From NCBI GenBank assembly GCA_023014335.1, contig JAECYW010000012.1, forward strand, positions 1,054,001-1,118,000: a DNA stretch of 64,000 nucleotides. Direction: 5' to 3'. The position numbers were made by a program, and so were the translations under genes. This document shows positions 1 to 11,804 of the stretch, piece after piece (position 1 is the first letter of the stretch; every line of letters begins with the position of its first letter). Source of the stretch: Galerina marginata (lineage: Eukaryota; Basidiomycota; Agaricomycetes; Agaricales; Galerinaceae). The notes below the pieces were generated by a model. The model was not told the origin of the DNA. It saw only the letters and a program-made list of their open reading frames with translations, and ran no database searches.

Positions 1-87
1 GAGGAAAGTAAATTTACCAGAAACTCGGGATCGGATATACAAAGCAGAGACGAGGACGGGGGATGTGGGTGGTACCGGACTGTCACA
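1..87 (-). mobile_element. 3' LTR of Ty3/Gypsy element A, cut by the window edge
   Basis: Read on the minus strand, the LTR appears to start TGTGACAG at position 87, directly after a purine tract. Positions 1-32 are identical to 17843-17874 at the other end of the element, which identifies them as LTR sequence. Only the first 87 bp fall in the window. The exact start is inferred from the TG dinucleotide and the adjoining tract. Confidence 0.7.
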
Positions 88-104
88 GAGCCCCCCCACT
101 TTCG
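88..104 (-). promoter_or_regulatory. Polypurine tract of element A
   Basis: On the minus strand this reads GAAAGTGGGGGGGCTC and abuts the LTR start TGTGACAG. A G-rich purine tract directly upstream of the 3' LTR is where plus-strand DNA synthesis is primed in LTR retrotransposons. It lies just past the stop codon of the accessory ORF. Confidence 0.7.
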
Positions 105-113
105 AGATGATTG

Positions 114-2678
114 TTACATGAGCGAGTATTCAGGGAGCGTTATATTGTTGAGCGGAGTGCGGTCCCAAGAGTGGCGTAAGCCAACCGTCTGGATACCGTG
201 TCGAGCGTTGATGAAATCGTCTTCGGTCGGAACGTAGCGAGGAGCCTTGATACCTCTGTTAAAGCTGCGCAAGAAGTCTTCCCAGCGGGCGCGGGATCGA
301 GGTACTGCGGTAGGTGGATCCGAGGTTATTTGGCTGGTGATTCGCGTGAAGATTTGTTCCATTCCCGCATTCCATTCGCCGTGCCAATGATCGCAGAATT
401 CTTCGAGGATGTGGACTGGGGGATAGAGCCATCGTTTAGGTATCGCGCCGTTTCCTGGGATGTATCCGAATATGAAATCAATCTCTTGGTTTGAAACGCG
501 GTCCCACTGGATTTCGAGAGGCGTCTGTTCGTCCGAATCCGACTGTCCGCTGAAATGGCGAGTTACTTGTACCGAAGGACCTTGCATGAATCGATCCATC
601 ATAGAGTCTCCACCCCAACGGTGAGCTATCCAGCTGTAGGGACCGCCCATGCCCATAAGTCCTACGGCGTGCGGGCGCTTGAGAACGTCGGTGGTTTTGG
701 CTACGAAGGTGTCGGCGAACGATGCTGTTGCACTCTCGACATATGGTGCTTCGGCGAAGCCTGGCTTGTACAAGGTCTTCAGGTTCCTTTGATCGACGAG
801 AGGGAGTTGAGCGTCTGCTGACTTCCGGAAAAGTTTGATTTTGTCGATCGGTATACCTATGTGAAAGCTCAGTCGTCGTTCGAGGGCCATAGTTAGGACT
901 TTCGCGATCCTCCTTTCACTGGGTAAGCAATTCGCGATGTAACGCATGCGGACTTCAGCACGGATGTCGGGCACCACTAGAATCCCATGTTGGAAAAGTA
1001 GAGGGTTCCAGTCGGGTACGAGAATGCGAAAGGTGATCGGATCGGCCATTAGTTTACTGGCTCGGTTCTGGAAAGCTTTTCGGAAGAGTACTACGGGGCG
1101 ATCGTAGGGGTTTACATCGCCGCGAACCGGTCGGCGAGGGGATCGGGAACGTTCGCGATCTTCGTTGCTTCTGTTTCTTACGGACCTAGATCGCTGACGA
1201 CCTCGTTCTTCCTCTTGTTCCGCTCTCCGTCCTTCTTCTACCCAGGTGCTTACGGATTGGAGACGAAGGTCAGACGTTTTGCCGATCCGGTTGATGAGCG
1301 AGCGACGTGGAGAAGTTGGCGATCGACTAGCTTCTCGCATACGGTCGGTTGCTGAGGCGTCATCGGCGTCGAACCTGGTCGATTCTCTGGGTTGGGGGTT
1401 CTGAAATAGATTGCTCGGCAAGGTGTTAGCGGTGGAAGGTATCATAACGCCAGTACGAGGGTGGAATTTCCTAGTCTTTGTCGGGCCGTATCCCGGACGA
1501 CAGATTTCCCTAATCGCGGTCAAGTCGAATTCCTTCTGTAAGCGGAGTTCGATTGGAGGGCTTGCTTTTATCTTCCATCGCCAAAAGACTACCATCAGTT
1601 TCCCCGTTTCCATATCCCCCAAGACGATGAAGTGATAGAGTTGGGCGTAGAGTCGATGATCGATAGTTGGGGGCAGAGGTCTTCGTCCCCAATTCTCGAA
1701 GTCTATGATGGCGAAGAGACTTCCTTCCTCGTAGGTGATCGATGAGTCTTGGACTATGACGTTTTTTAACTGAAAGTAGTCGTCGTAGAGCCAGGTTTCC
1801 TTCGCCTTCTCTTTCAGAATCTCGGTGTACTCCAGATCGTGCGTTACGACTTCGTTCTCTCCCGCAACGCGTTCTAACGTCATGAGCTTAGGGTGAATGC
1901 GTGAATAGCGAGGTTCGTGCTCCTCCTCTTCTCCCCACGTAAAGTAAGTTGGTATGTTCCTTTTGACGTGGAGTCCGAAATCGATTGCTGAGAGGTCACG
2001 TTCCAGGTCGATGAGACAACCAATGGCGCCGTAAACGTCGTCTGCTGCCGCCGTTGCTTTACGTACATCCTCAGGTATGGTACCGAGAATGTCCGGCATG
2101 ACAGCGTAGAACCAGCGCACCCAGCCGATTCGGTCAAGGACCGCTCTCTTGACTTCCGCCCCCTCGCGTTGGAAAGCATTAGAGCCAGTGTAAGTCGCTT
2201 TGAAACGGGATAACCGATACAAGGGAGGACGGGGTAACTGACATCCAAGCGGTTGTCCAGCTGCCATCCACGCTATTGCCCAGTCGAGACGTTCCAGGTC
2301 GGCCTCCATCTCTTTCGCTTGATCCAGGAAAAACTTATAGCAGCCTGGGGCTACTTCGTCGTACTGGGTCGGTTAGTCTACATCCAAATACCACGGTGCC
2401 GGATTCGCGTGCCAGCCTTCAGGGATCCAAATCCGCCACCAGTGAGTCGAATCGAACCAGTTAGGATGTTTGGTCCATTCCATTGATTTGAAACGTCCAG
2501 AGCCCGTGATCTCCTCGTGAGCAAGGTCGCGATTGTTGTAATCCTTATAGACTATTGCATCAGGCTCGATGACGTCGATATCCTTGTTCACGCCAACCCA
2601 TCCCAGCCAGTCGATGTTCCCGGTGAAGAGTTTAGGGACTTCGTCGACGAGATTCGTGAATAAGTTGGCTAACTTCAT
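114..2678 (-). pseudogene. Accessory ORF downstream of pol, function unknown, one internal stop
   Basis: This 855-codon frame runs from ATG at 2678 to TAA at 114-116 and is broken once by TAA at 2373-2375. The frame is the same on both sides of the stop (2705 and 2309 differ by a multiple of three), and a CAA-to-TAA change would explain it. It lies between pol and the polypurine tract, the position an env gene takes in other Gypsy elements, but I see no signal peptide or membrane segment. The N-terminal third is tryptophan-rich. The middle has an arginine/serine-rich tract (for example RSRSVRNRS and RSRSPRR). The C-terminal half is globular. I do not recognise a domain. It is probably an element-borne nucleic-acid-binding or structural protein, but that is inference from composition. 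Confidence 0.7.
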
Positions 2679-2954
2679 CTTAAAGTTGTGAGTGCGCCTA
2701 CACAACTTCGATGCTCGAGGGTCTCAACTTCCAGGTACGCCCTGAAAGCGATAGCTCGGTTACGGGGGAATGAAGCAAATAGGGAAATTCGACGCTTTGT
2801 CTTCCCATTATAAGACGTCTACCTCGTGTCACTCGAGTCTCCGATTTCTTTCTCCGATGCTTCGAGGTGAGTGAATCGTTCTTTTGGTTCGTTTTATCTT
2901 TTTTAAGTGTCTAATTCGATAAATACTTCCTTCAGAATTTCCGCCTGGGAACCG

Positions 2955-5900
2955 TTACACGTTGTGCTCCTTCCTATATGTCCGCAGCAACTCAGGAGAA
3001 TTCTTTAGGTCCAGTGTCGTTCCCCACGTATCAAATTGAGGTCCGTATCCCTCCCATCGTATCAAGTAACGCAACTCTTTCTTTTTCCCTACTCTCTTAT
3101 GGGCTAAAATCCTTTCGACTTCGTATTCTTCCGAGGCTTGTTTCCTCATTCCAGGTGGGGCGAGCTGCGTCCTATCCGCATTAGTCGTGTCTTCGTCGTA
3201 TACTTTCAGGTGTTCCACGTTCAGCACAGGTGACCCGGGATAATTGTCGGATAAGCGCAGTCTCACCACGTTTGGGTTAATCACTGATAATATCTCAAAG
3301 GGTCCTATCCACCTAGCAGTTAATTTCGCCCCTTCGCCTTTGGATTCGATCCACTCTAGGGAATGAGGGTTGACCAGTACTTTGTCTCCTTCCTTAAAGG
3401 CAGGTGCTGGCCTTCTCCTCTCGTTATACCTTTTAACTTGGTCATTTTGGGCTTTCGCTATCGCACGGCGGGAGCTTTCTCGGTGCATGGTGAGTTGTTC
3501 TAGAAATTCTATTGATCCCCTTTCAGCAGCCAAGCCATCTTCGATCAACCTCTGCGGAACTATCAGGTCCAACGTTGAACGGGGTTGATGGCCCAATAAG
3601 AGTTTGAAGGGAGTGGTATTGATCGACGAATGAAAAGAGGAGTTGTATGCGAATTCTAGAAGGGCTATCCATTCCGCCCAATCGGATTTGTCGTCGGAGA
3701 CGTAAGCTCTGAGCATTGTCTCAAGGTACTTATTTACAATCTCTGTTTGTCCGTCATGTTGTGGATGGTGTGATGATGATGTGATCATTTCAGTTTTTAG
3801 AATGCGCGCGATCTCTTTCCAAAATTTCGACATCCAACGAGGATCTCTGTCGGATATTATACTTTCTGGGATTCCGAATTTGCAAATGAACTTCGTGCAA
3901 AATAAGGCGCCGAATTCCTCCGCTGTCAGGCCTGTAGTTGTCGGGATGAAGGTACCGTGTTTAGTCAGTCAATCGATGATTACTAGTATCGCGTTGAATC
4001 CCATTGACATAGGTAAATTCACTATGAAATCCATGGATATTGAAGCATAAGGGATTCGTGGAATGGGATTCGGCCTCAGCCAACCGAATCGTGTAAAATT
4101 CCTCGATTTAATCTTTTGACAGACGTCGCAAGTCAAACAAAATTGTAGTATGTCTGTTTTCATACGACTCCAATAGAAATTCGGGGCTAATTTCTGCCAA
4201 ATCTTCTCGGAACCAGCGTGTCCTGACTCGAAGGCGTTGTCATGCGCGATTGAGATTAGTTTGGTCCTGAATTCCTCAGGAACGCACAATCTAGCATGGA
4301 AGTCCGCATCCTTGAAATAGAGCAAGCTGTCTTCGTCTTTAAAGAAACGATATCCTGGAATATTTTCCTTCAGAGAGCTTCTTTCGTCTTCCCATGCTGC
4401 TTTAAACGCATTACTCGTCTTGTAAGCTTCGATCCATCTTGCTTTCAATTCGGGATTCATTTGTATGTGTAGGGCGGAATCGTCTCTTCCTGACCCTTTC
4501 TTGGTGTAAAAACCTGCTCTGTCGAGAAAGTGATTGTACATCTCTGGTTCATCGTCTTCCGGATCATATTTCCCCCCCGATGTCCAAGTGCTTTCTGGAC
4601 TTCCTGCGAGTCCGTCAGAGATTGTGTAGCAAATGAGTGAAACTCGGCGGGCTGGATCTTGCCGCAAGTTTTGTTCGACCACTTGGCTGGCGATTGTTAT
4701 GGGCTTGGAAATGTCCTCTAACGGAGAGACGTGGTTTGGTGGTTCTCTTGGGAGCCTTGAAAGTGGGTCAACATTGCTGTGCACTCTGCCTGGTCGGTGT
4801 ACTATTTCGAGTCCTGGTGCAAATGCTGAAAAGACAGCACCCCATGCTGCGAGTCGACGATTCGCGTTTTCGTAGGTTTTTGCCCATTGCAAAGCGGCGT
4901 GATCAGTGACCAGTAAGATCTTTTCTCCTTCAACGAAAGGCTGGAATTTGACTAAACCTTCTTTCGCTGCCAGAGCTTCTCTTTCCGTGGCTGAATACCC
5001 TCGTTCTGCTGATTTGAATAGATGTGACCAGTAAGCTATTACTCGCTCCACGTGTACGACGGTGTCCTCAAATTTTTCGGCCCAGTGCGTTTCGTGCTTG
5101 TCGTCTTGCGTCTTGGATGATAGCGCTATCGGGATTTTGGGAACTGGATCCCCCTTATCGAAGGCTTTCTTTAAGGTGTTCCACATTTTTGTTCCTCTTA
5201 AATCTTTGACGGAGATAGGTTGCACTTGTTGCAGTGCACATCCCAAAGCCTCGTCTGAAGCGTCAGTATATAACCTATATGGTACGCCTTCTATCGGGTG
5301 TCCTAGCAATGGTGCCTCTTGTAGTGCTTTCTTCACAGCTTCGAAACATTGCTGGTGCGTGCTAGACCAATTCCACTTGGTGTTCTTTCTTAATAAATTG
5401 AACAATGGTCCACAGATATCGGCGTAGTATGGTATGAAGCTCTGGAAGTACACTGCCATCCCTAGAAATGTCTGTAGCTGAGATAGTTTCTTCGGTGGTT
5501 CCAATTCGACAACTGCTTTCACTTTCTCTCTATGAGTACTGAGGCCTAATCGCGATACCTTGTGTCCGAGCAGCAGAATGGACCCATAAAAAAGGTGGCA
5601 TTTCACAGGGGATAGCGTTATTCCAGCTTTTTCTATTGTACCGAGGACTTTGTCGAGATGTTCTATGTGTTCTTCGTAAGATTTCGAGTAAATGACAATA
5701 TCATCTATGTAGACAAGACAGAATATCCATAAGTATGGTGATAAGATTCCTTGCATAATGCGTTGAAAAATTGAGGGGCCGTTGCGCAGACCAAATGGCA
5801 TTCGTTTGAACTGAAATAATCCGCGATGTGTACGGAACGTGGTTTTTTCAATGTCTTCTTCTGCCATCTCCAATTGGGTGAATCCAGCTAAGGCGTCCAA

Positions 5901-6482
5901 TGACGACAACACTTGTGAGCCGGATAACGAGGCTAATATTTCAGATTGCCGGGGTAAAGGAAATTCATCTGGAATTGTAACAGCGTTCAACCTTCTGTAG
6001 TCGATGCAGAATCTTGGTTTTCCATTCCTGTAGGCTATTACTACGGGAGCTCCCCATGGGCTTATTGAGGGCTCGATCACGTTTAATTCAAACCATTTGT
6101 CTAACTGGTCCTCAATAATTCGTCTTTTCTCGGGGGACGTTCCATACATAGGCATCGTGATGGGAACTTGGCCTTCTTTCGTTCTGATGTGAACCTTACT
6201 TGGGTGACGGCCAAGGCGTCCATCGAATCCGAAAGCTTTTTCGTGTGATTTAAGCATTTTCCAAGCTTTACTCTGCAAGGCCTCAGGTAGATCACCCACG
6301 TCCAGAAGCTCTTCCATGTTTTGCGAAGGGTAGACCGTGGGATCCGGCATTTCAGCAGTTTTCGGGCCGAAATTTTCTTCTTCTGTGGTTGGTTCCTCTT
6401 TTGTCGACAACGGTAATTCAGGTGTAAGGATCTCGGCTTGCAGGTTTACAATAGCTTGATATGCTTCGGCTCGCTCTTTCAT
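2955..6482 (-). pseudogene. pol: Pol part of element A: RT, RNase H, integrase, chromodomain; TGA in integrase
   Basis: C-terminal half of the element A polyprotein. Counting from 6482, the RT has a catalytic Asp near residue 196 and YIDD at 258-261. RNase H follows (YTDASDEALG, later HRPGR). The integrase zinc finger reads H...H...CLTCDVC. The central integrase ends ILVIID and then meets TGA at 3969-3971. The frame continues past the stop with LTKH, so the stop replaces the usual Arg of a DRLTK motif and fits CGA-to-TGA at a CpG. The rest (2955-3968) has the DDE region glutamate (HPQHDGQTE), a GPF/Y-like module (ARWIGPFEI) and a chromodomain (YEVERIL, YLIRWEGYG) that would guide integration to heterochromatin. 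ATG 6482 is internal, not a start: codons ATG AAA here repeat the 6-bp duplication, and translation enters from Gag-protease across the foldback element. Confidence 0.92.
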
Positions 6483-7053
6483 GCCTTGGAATTGCGCAGC
6501 ATCTAATGGCCTCTGGAAGCACCTCTATAAGCTGGCTGAAGTATTCAACCATGGCAGTTACCAGTTAGGGTGAAGTATTCAGGGGGGGTAGCTACCAGGT
6601 CTGGCAGTTGCCAGTTTGATCTACTTATACCATATAATGCTGCTCATGGTGGGTGGCAGCGAGCTCAACGTTGGGGGCGGGGATTTTGATGCGGAAAAAG
6701 CGCCATCCTATGGGGCCCCATGCAAAAAGCCCATCTGGGATGTTGGTCACCCCGTAGGGAGGGCGGGATGGGGCGTAAAAAAAATGTAACGGATGCCAGA
6801 AGTCCCGCCGGGGTCCTCGTGCCATTTTTGGACGCGTAGCGCGCCTTTTCGGTACCTGTAGCAAGCGCGTTAAAAATAGATTCTTTCAGTTTTCGCGGTA
6901 TTTTGCCGCTAATTTTTGTTTCCCCTCATTTATTAAAGCATAGTTGTAATCTCCTCAAACATACAAATCTAATGATATAAAATTTAGAGCTAGAAGAGCA
7001 CGGGAAGGGGTATAACGAGAGATGGCTATATGCAGTCCCCGCCGGAGGAGCTC

Positions 7054-7062
7054 TATAAATAG
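7054..7062 (+). promoter_or_regulatory. TATA box in left arm of foldback element
   Basis: TATAAATAG, preceded by GAGCTC. The same box occurs inverted in the right arm, and the flanking ~100 bp align between the arms. It could drive transcription into the element. Confidence 0.45.
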
Positions 7063-7305
7063 AATCCTTCGAAAACCTACCGTTTTTACCCTACATTGGG
7101 CTCTACTGACTGCTCCCTTTCGTTTTATTTACCCAGCTGTATTCAGCATTAAATTCTTGACCAGGCAGTACCAATTTTGTAGTCAAATACTCAGGGGAAA
7201 GCCTGGGTATTTCTCGAGACTGTCGCTTTGGGGAATATATAGAAAATGTTTGATTATATTACTTATTGTATGTACACTATCGAGCATTAAAAGTACGTAT
7301 ATGAG

Positions 7306-7348
7306 AAGCGTCAACGAGCGTGAATGCAGTTCACGCTCGTTGACGCTT
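7306..7348. repeat. Perfect 19-bp stem hairpin
   Basis: Positions 7306-7324 (AAGCGTCAACGAGCGTGAA) and 7330-7348 are perfect reverse complements around the 5-nt spacer TGCAG. The surrounding DNA of the foldback element is poorly conserved between its arms, so a perfect 43-nt palindrome stands out. Function unknown. Confidence 0.85.
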
Positions 7349-8050
7349 GGGGCACGGGCGGTTGCTGTCTCCTTTCCCTGCCTCAATAACGCAGGGAGAC
7401 CTGCACCCGCCTGCAGTCTCCCCATCTCGCTCCACCCACCCGAGACGAGGCCCCTGCGACGTTCGCGACGCCTCCTACCTCCCACCTCCCACAGCAATTC
7501 CACTGCCACCGTCGCGTTCCTTCAACTCCTGGGGTGTTCGCTCGTACTGTGGGCACGGATTGCAAGTGGCGGGCGTCGGTGGCGCTATCCCAAACTCGCT
7601 CACCTCACACTTGCCGCCGCATAGCGACAAGTAAACAGGCTGCACTGCAGCCTGTACTCCACTTTGTCCTATCCACGTCATCTCCCATGCATCGCAACTC
7701 ACGTGTGACGTGGACTGCGGGCTGGGAGACGTCGGCAGATGGGGCAGTGGAAAGTGGGTAGTGAGGGAGAAGGTGGGGGGGCACGAATGGCGAACGAACG
7801 CGAACACCGTCGCATTCGTGTTCGTGCTTCGCGGTTCGTGTTTGCTTTGGCAGCCGAATGGCGAACAGACCTCGGGGTGCTGGCGGTATTGACAGGGGCA
7901 ACACCTGGGGTACGAGGAAGGGTGGAGGGGTGGCGGGCGAGTGACGTGGCCACGACGAGCACGAGGAAGGCGTGGGGGGCGTTTCGAGAGGTGAGAGTGA
8001 AGGGGCAACGATATTCGTTGCCTCCACGCCACACCAGTCTCGTGACCCTA

Positions 8051-8090
8051 GCAGAGCAGCAGCAGTGTTGGTGCTGCTGCTGCTGCTGCT
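8051..8090. repeat. CAG/CTG trinucleotide palindrome
   Basis: A run of AGC repeats is followed after GTGTTGG by a run of TGC repeats, so the tract can fold back on itself. A related AGC/TGC cluster lies near 9107-9140. This is low-complexity DNA with no gene. Confidence 0.7.
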
Positions 8091-8131
8091 TCCGCACCCG
8101 AAGAATTCATTTTGACAAGCAGCAGCGAGGT

Positions 8132-9104
8132 CTTTACCTTCACCCAGGTTTTCCGTACGGAGTCCATATGGAGGGTGGAGTCCGTATGGAGTCCCTCCAT
8201 GAATTTTTTGGCTGGTGGCCCTGCCAAAGTGTGGTCAAAATCCACATGGAAATAACATGGACTCCATAAGGAGGTGTGGAGTCCACATGGACTAGTTGGT
8301 GGAGTTGGCGGAGTCTCTATATAATATAAAGGAGTTTATATACTGAAACATTGTTTGTGAGTTGATTACATAAGATATGATGGTAATGTAATCAATCAAT
8401 AATGATAAACAAATATAAATAATATTTTTAAAAATAAAAATAAAATAAAATAAATATTCATCTCGAAAGACTTGCGTTTCGGCGACTTTTTTGCACTTTT
8501 CTCGCCAAGGAATACAGCTAGTCATGTGATTTTGATGGATGCATAACTTTCGGAATGATCTCCACGGTTACTATTTTTGGAAAAAAGTTCCCACGGTATT
8601 TATATTTGGTGAATAAGCTTACAAATATCAGATATTTGTGATTATTTATATATATTTGGAATCTCCTTGAAATTCCGAATCCGGTGATACCCTATTGACC
8701 CTGAACTTATGATAATATAAATATGATTTATATAAATAATTTAAAGTAGCAGGGGTATATATAGCTATTTCTCTTAGGGCTAAGAAAGCCTCTATGGTCT
8801 AGTGGTTAAGAGTTGTGTGCTTTGGCTTATGTGACTAGAAGTCTTGGGTTCAATTCCTGTGGAATGTAAAATTTTGCAGGTTTGAGATTCTGACTAAGTC
8901 CATTTCGTTAAAGTCCACTCTGACCGCAAAATGGGTGGAGTCTATGTGGAGTCCACATGGAGTCCATATAGACTCCATGTGGAATCCATGTGGAACCTGC
9001 CAAAATGAGTGTATTCCACTAGATCCATATGGACTCCATGTGGACTCCACCTAATTTCAGGTGGAGTGGTGGACTCCATGTGGAATACCTGGGTGGAGGT
9101 AAAG
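8132..9104. mobile_element. Nested small foldback element rich in TCCACATGGA palindromes
   Basis: The left end (CTTTACCTTCACCCAGG) matches the inverted right end ending at 9104 (CTTTACCTCCACCCAGG). Inside each arm are many copies of the palindromic decamer TCCACATGGA or TCCATATGGA and of the string GGAGTCC (8155-8300 and 8930-9095). The core is AT-rich and holds a tRNA-like segment. I found no clear target duplication. Confidence 0.55.
8788..8866 (+). repeat. tRNA-like segment with Pol III A and B boxes (SINE-like or tRNA relic)
   Basis: The A-box TGGTCTAGTGG at 8795-8805 and the B-box GGTTCAATTCC at 8847-8857 are correctly spaced and resemble eukaryotic tRNA-Glu. The acceptor stem does not close and the anticodon and T stems are poor, so it is not a functional tRNA. 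It could be a decayed SINE head or tRNA pseudogene inside the nested foldback element. Confidence 0.45.
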
Positions 9105-11689
9105 TACAGGCAGCAGCGGTCGTGCTGCTGCTACTCCTGCAGGTCGCGGGTGCCTCGTGGAGAAGAAAGGCGGAGGCGGCACTGGGAGGTGGGGTCGCGG
9201 GTGGGGTAGGTGGGGTCGGTATCGCCATAGGTAGCGGTAACGGGCTCCGAACCAGCCTACCGCGGCGCGAATGAGTTGTGAGCATGCGGGATATAAAGGA
9301 AAGCAAGACGAGTCGAGATACGACTCGTCTCGCGACGTACCGGGCGGGTCTCCCTTTCCAGGGTCTCCCCTCGTTATTTTTCACCTGATTCCCACTCGAG
9401 TTCGTTGGAACGTCGGCCCACAGCCCTCGACGTGAGGGGGGGCTCGCGACGCGCGGCACGATGTTCTTCGGGCATTAAAATAGCTGTGAGATCATAATAA
9501 TAAGTAATATAACAATAAAATCTTATAATATCACTTACTAAACGAATTCTGGAGGCCTTGAAGGGCGGGATGGGCCAAGAGAGAGAGTGGGAGGTCGGTG
9601 GTGGTGGTGCAAAGCAAGATCAACCAGAGTTGATGGCGGTTGATCTGGCTCCCGGCGTCTTCGGTGATCGATATGATTGGTTGCCTCGAACGGACCGGGC
9701 AATCCGTCGAGGTTCGTCGTCGTTGAGGACGTCTCGGACGGCAGTAATACTTGCACTAGGTTGAGAATTAATGATAGAGTGTATTTATAATTAACATATT
9801 TACGCATTTTTGTATGGCCGATGGGTGATTTGACCCTTAAACGCTACGATACAGGTAGCTACCTCTGAGCGAGGTGATTTTCGGTCAAAACAGTGGGTTT
9901 AACAAACGGTATTCAGGTGCTTCAGCCGTCATTAAACCCAAGAAAATGCTTTGAAGAGTAAATATACACTGAATTAAAATATTCTAGATACTTTACAAGA
10001 CTGAATTACACTGTGAACCTTTCAAACTTCGACTTCATGGCTTTTAGGCATGAATGATCAAAGAAATTGCTCGTCGTTTCAAACATTCGATATACATTTA
10101 GTGTAATGAATGGTACTCCATATTTTCTATTTATTTAAGGCTAGATATCATTTCTAAGCTACATGTACAGTATATACCGCCGATCTCCAGAGCATAGAGT
10201 ACACATTGGAATGAGAGCGACGATGTTCGAGACGTTGAAGACGCATCGGAATCGAGCCGGCCCGACTGCCTCAACCAATCACACGCCTTCCCGAAAACCG
10301 ATCAACAACGTTGATGTTGATGTTTGCTTCTCACTACCACCACCACCACCGCCCCCTCCCTCCACCTCGCTCCCTCAAGGCCTCAAGAGCGTGCGTCGCG
10401 TGCCCCTCGCCTCGCGCATGTGGGCCGGCGCTTTCAGAGCACGGGTATCATCGCCCTCGGCCCTCCACCACACTCATCCGCAACGCTTCAACTCACCGCG
10501 CCAACTCGCATGGCACAGTGCCACTTCGCGATCCAGCCCCACCGGCCCTCGAGTCCCAGCCCATGCGCTTCGCGCTAGCACACCCCCTTCCACTATCCAA
10601 GATGCAGAACGCCTGGCGTCGAATACTCGAGCCCGGGAATTCCGCCTGTCGCCTGCACCACCCTCTCCCTCCTTCCAATGCCAACCCCTACGCCTACAGG
10701 CACTGGCTGCCGCCCTCGAATTCCGCATCTCTACGTCCACGACCACGGTACAGCGACAACAACAAGTGCCAGCAAGACACGGGCGACGAACGACGTGGGC
10801 GACAAGAGGGGAAAGGGAGGGGGCGAGGGCGAGGGCGACGATAGCGTGGGCAGGGTGGATGGGGGAGTGGGAGTGCCGGGCCAGTAGCGCTGTTAGAAAG
10901 ACACAGCGGCGGTAGGGTTAGCAGGAGCAGGAGGCCCATTTACCCCTGTGCTACCCGTACCCCCCTCTGACGACTCTGCATCGCAGTCGCGGAAGTCCAC
11001 TCGACTCCGAGCTGCGCTTCTCCTCCGGCTCCTTTTGCGACAGTTGGAGGCAGAGCCTACGCGCGGGTTGGGGAAACGCCGTTGCATTCACGTCCGTCCG
11101 CAGCCCAACCCCCTCTGAACTTCCACTCAGCTCTTCGCCCTGCCCTTTGCCCCGGGTACCGCCGCCTCCTCGCCCGTAGTCCACGTCGTATGCGGACCGC
11201 AATGCGTAGAAGACGTTGACTCGGGCTGCATGAGTTCTACGAGGGCTAGGTGGCAGCTGGGGTTTGGACTGCACCGTTCCTCATCGACCGCGTGTATCGC
11301 CCGCTCTGACGTTGTCCAGCAACCCACCATGCCAACTTCATCACCCTCGGACGTTCACCAGTCCGTAGTCCACCCCTTCCGCACATCTATAACCCAATCC
11401 AAATACTTCAGCAGCTGGCGGCGTGAATGCAAGTGCACGAAAGGCCTGGGTGGGATACGATAGGAACCGGGAAGGCGGCGACTGCTTCTTGGGTCAGTGG
11501 AGGATAAAGGGCAAGCCGCAGCTATAGGTAGAGTGGTCTCCGTGATATTGAGTAGCTATTACCCCGCTACGTAGCCTTACCGCCGTGTAAAATATTCATG
11601 AATATAATTTGTTTTGCATGTACCCACATAAATAAGTATTGAGGGGAGAGCTGGGCCTTCCAGTGGTCATTTACACATAAAAGTGATAT
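9105..11689. other. Gene-free core of the foldback element
   Basis: This stretch is mostly GC-rich (10160-11480), with open frames on all strands that lack any recognisable domain and consist of Arg/Pro/Ser-rich low-complexity peptides. It includes a perfect 10-bp stem hairpin at 9306-9330 (AGACGAGTCG, loop AGATA). I see no transposase. Confidence 0.6.
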
Positions 11690-11795
11690 AGATAGGTTCG
11701 CATTTTCATGCTGAGTGCAGCTGTGTCTACGCAAGTGAAGGGAAAGGCAAACTAAGCCTAGGATAGGGCAAAAACGGCGGCTGTTTCGCAGAGTT

Positions 11796-11804
11796 CTATT
11801 TATA
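11796..11804 (-). promoter_or_regulatory. TATA box in right arm of foldback element
   Basis: Minus-strand TATAAATAG, the mirror image of the box at 7054-7062, also pointing into the element. Confidence 0.45.

Noticed and set aside
6625..6864. 79-residue minus-strand frame repeated as a 66-residue frame at 12033-12233
   Set aside because: They are the two inverted arms of one foldback element; the shared peptide follows from DNA identity and has no domain or independent conservation.
8788..8866. Functional tRNA gene
   Set aside because: A and B boxes are present, but the acceptor, anticodon and T stems do not pair properly.
10163..10915. 250-codon plus-strand open frame
   Set aside because: GC-rich low-complexity sequence with overlapping frames on both strands; no domain, and it lies inside a foldback element.
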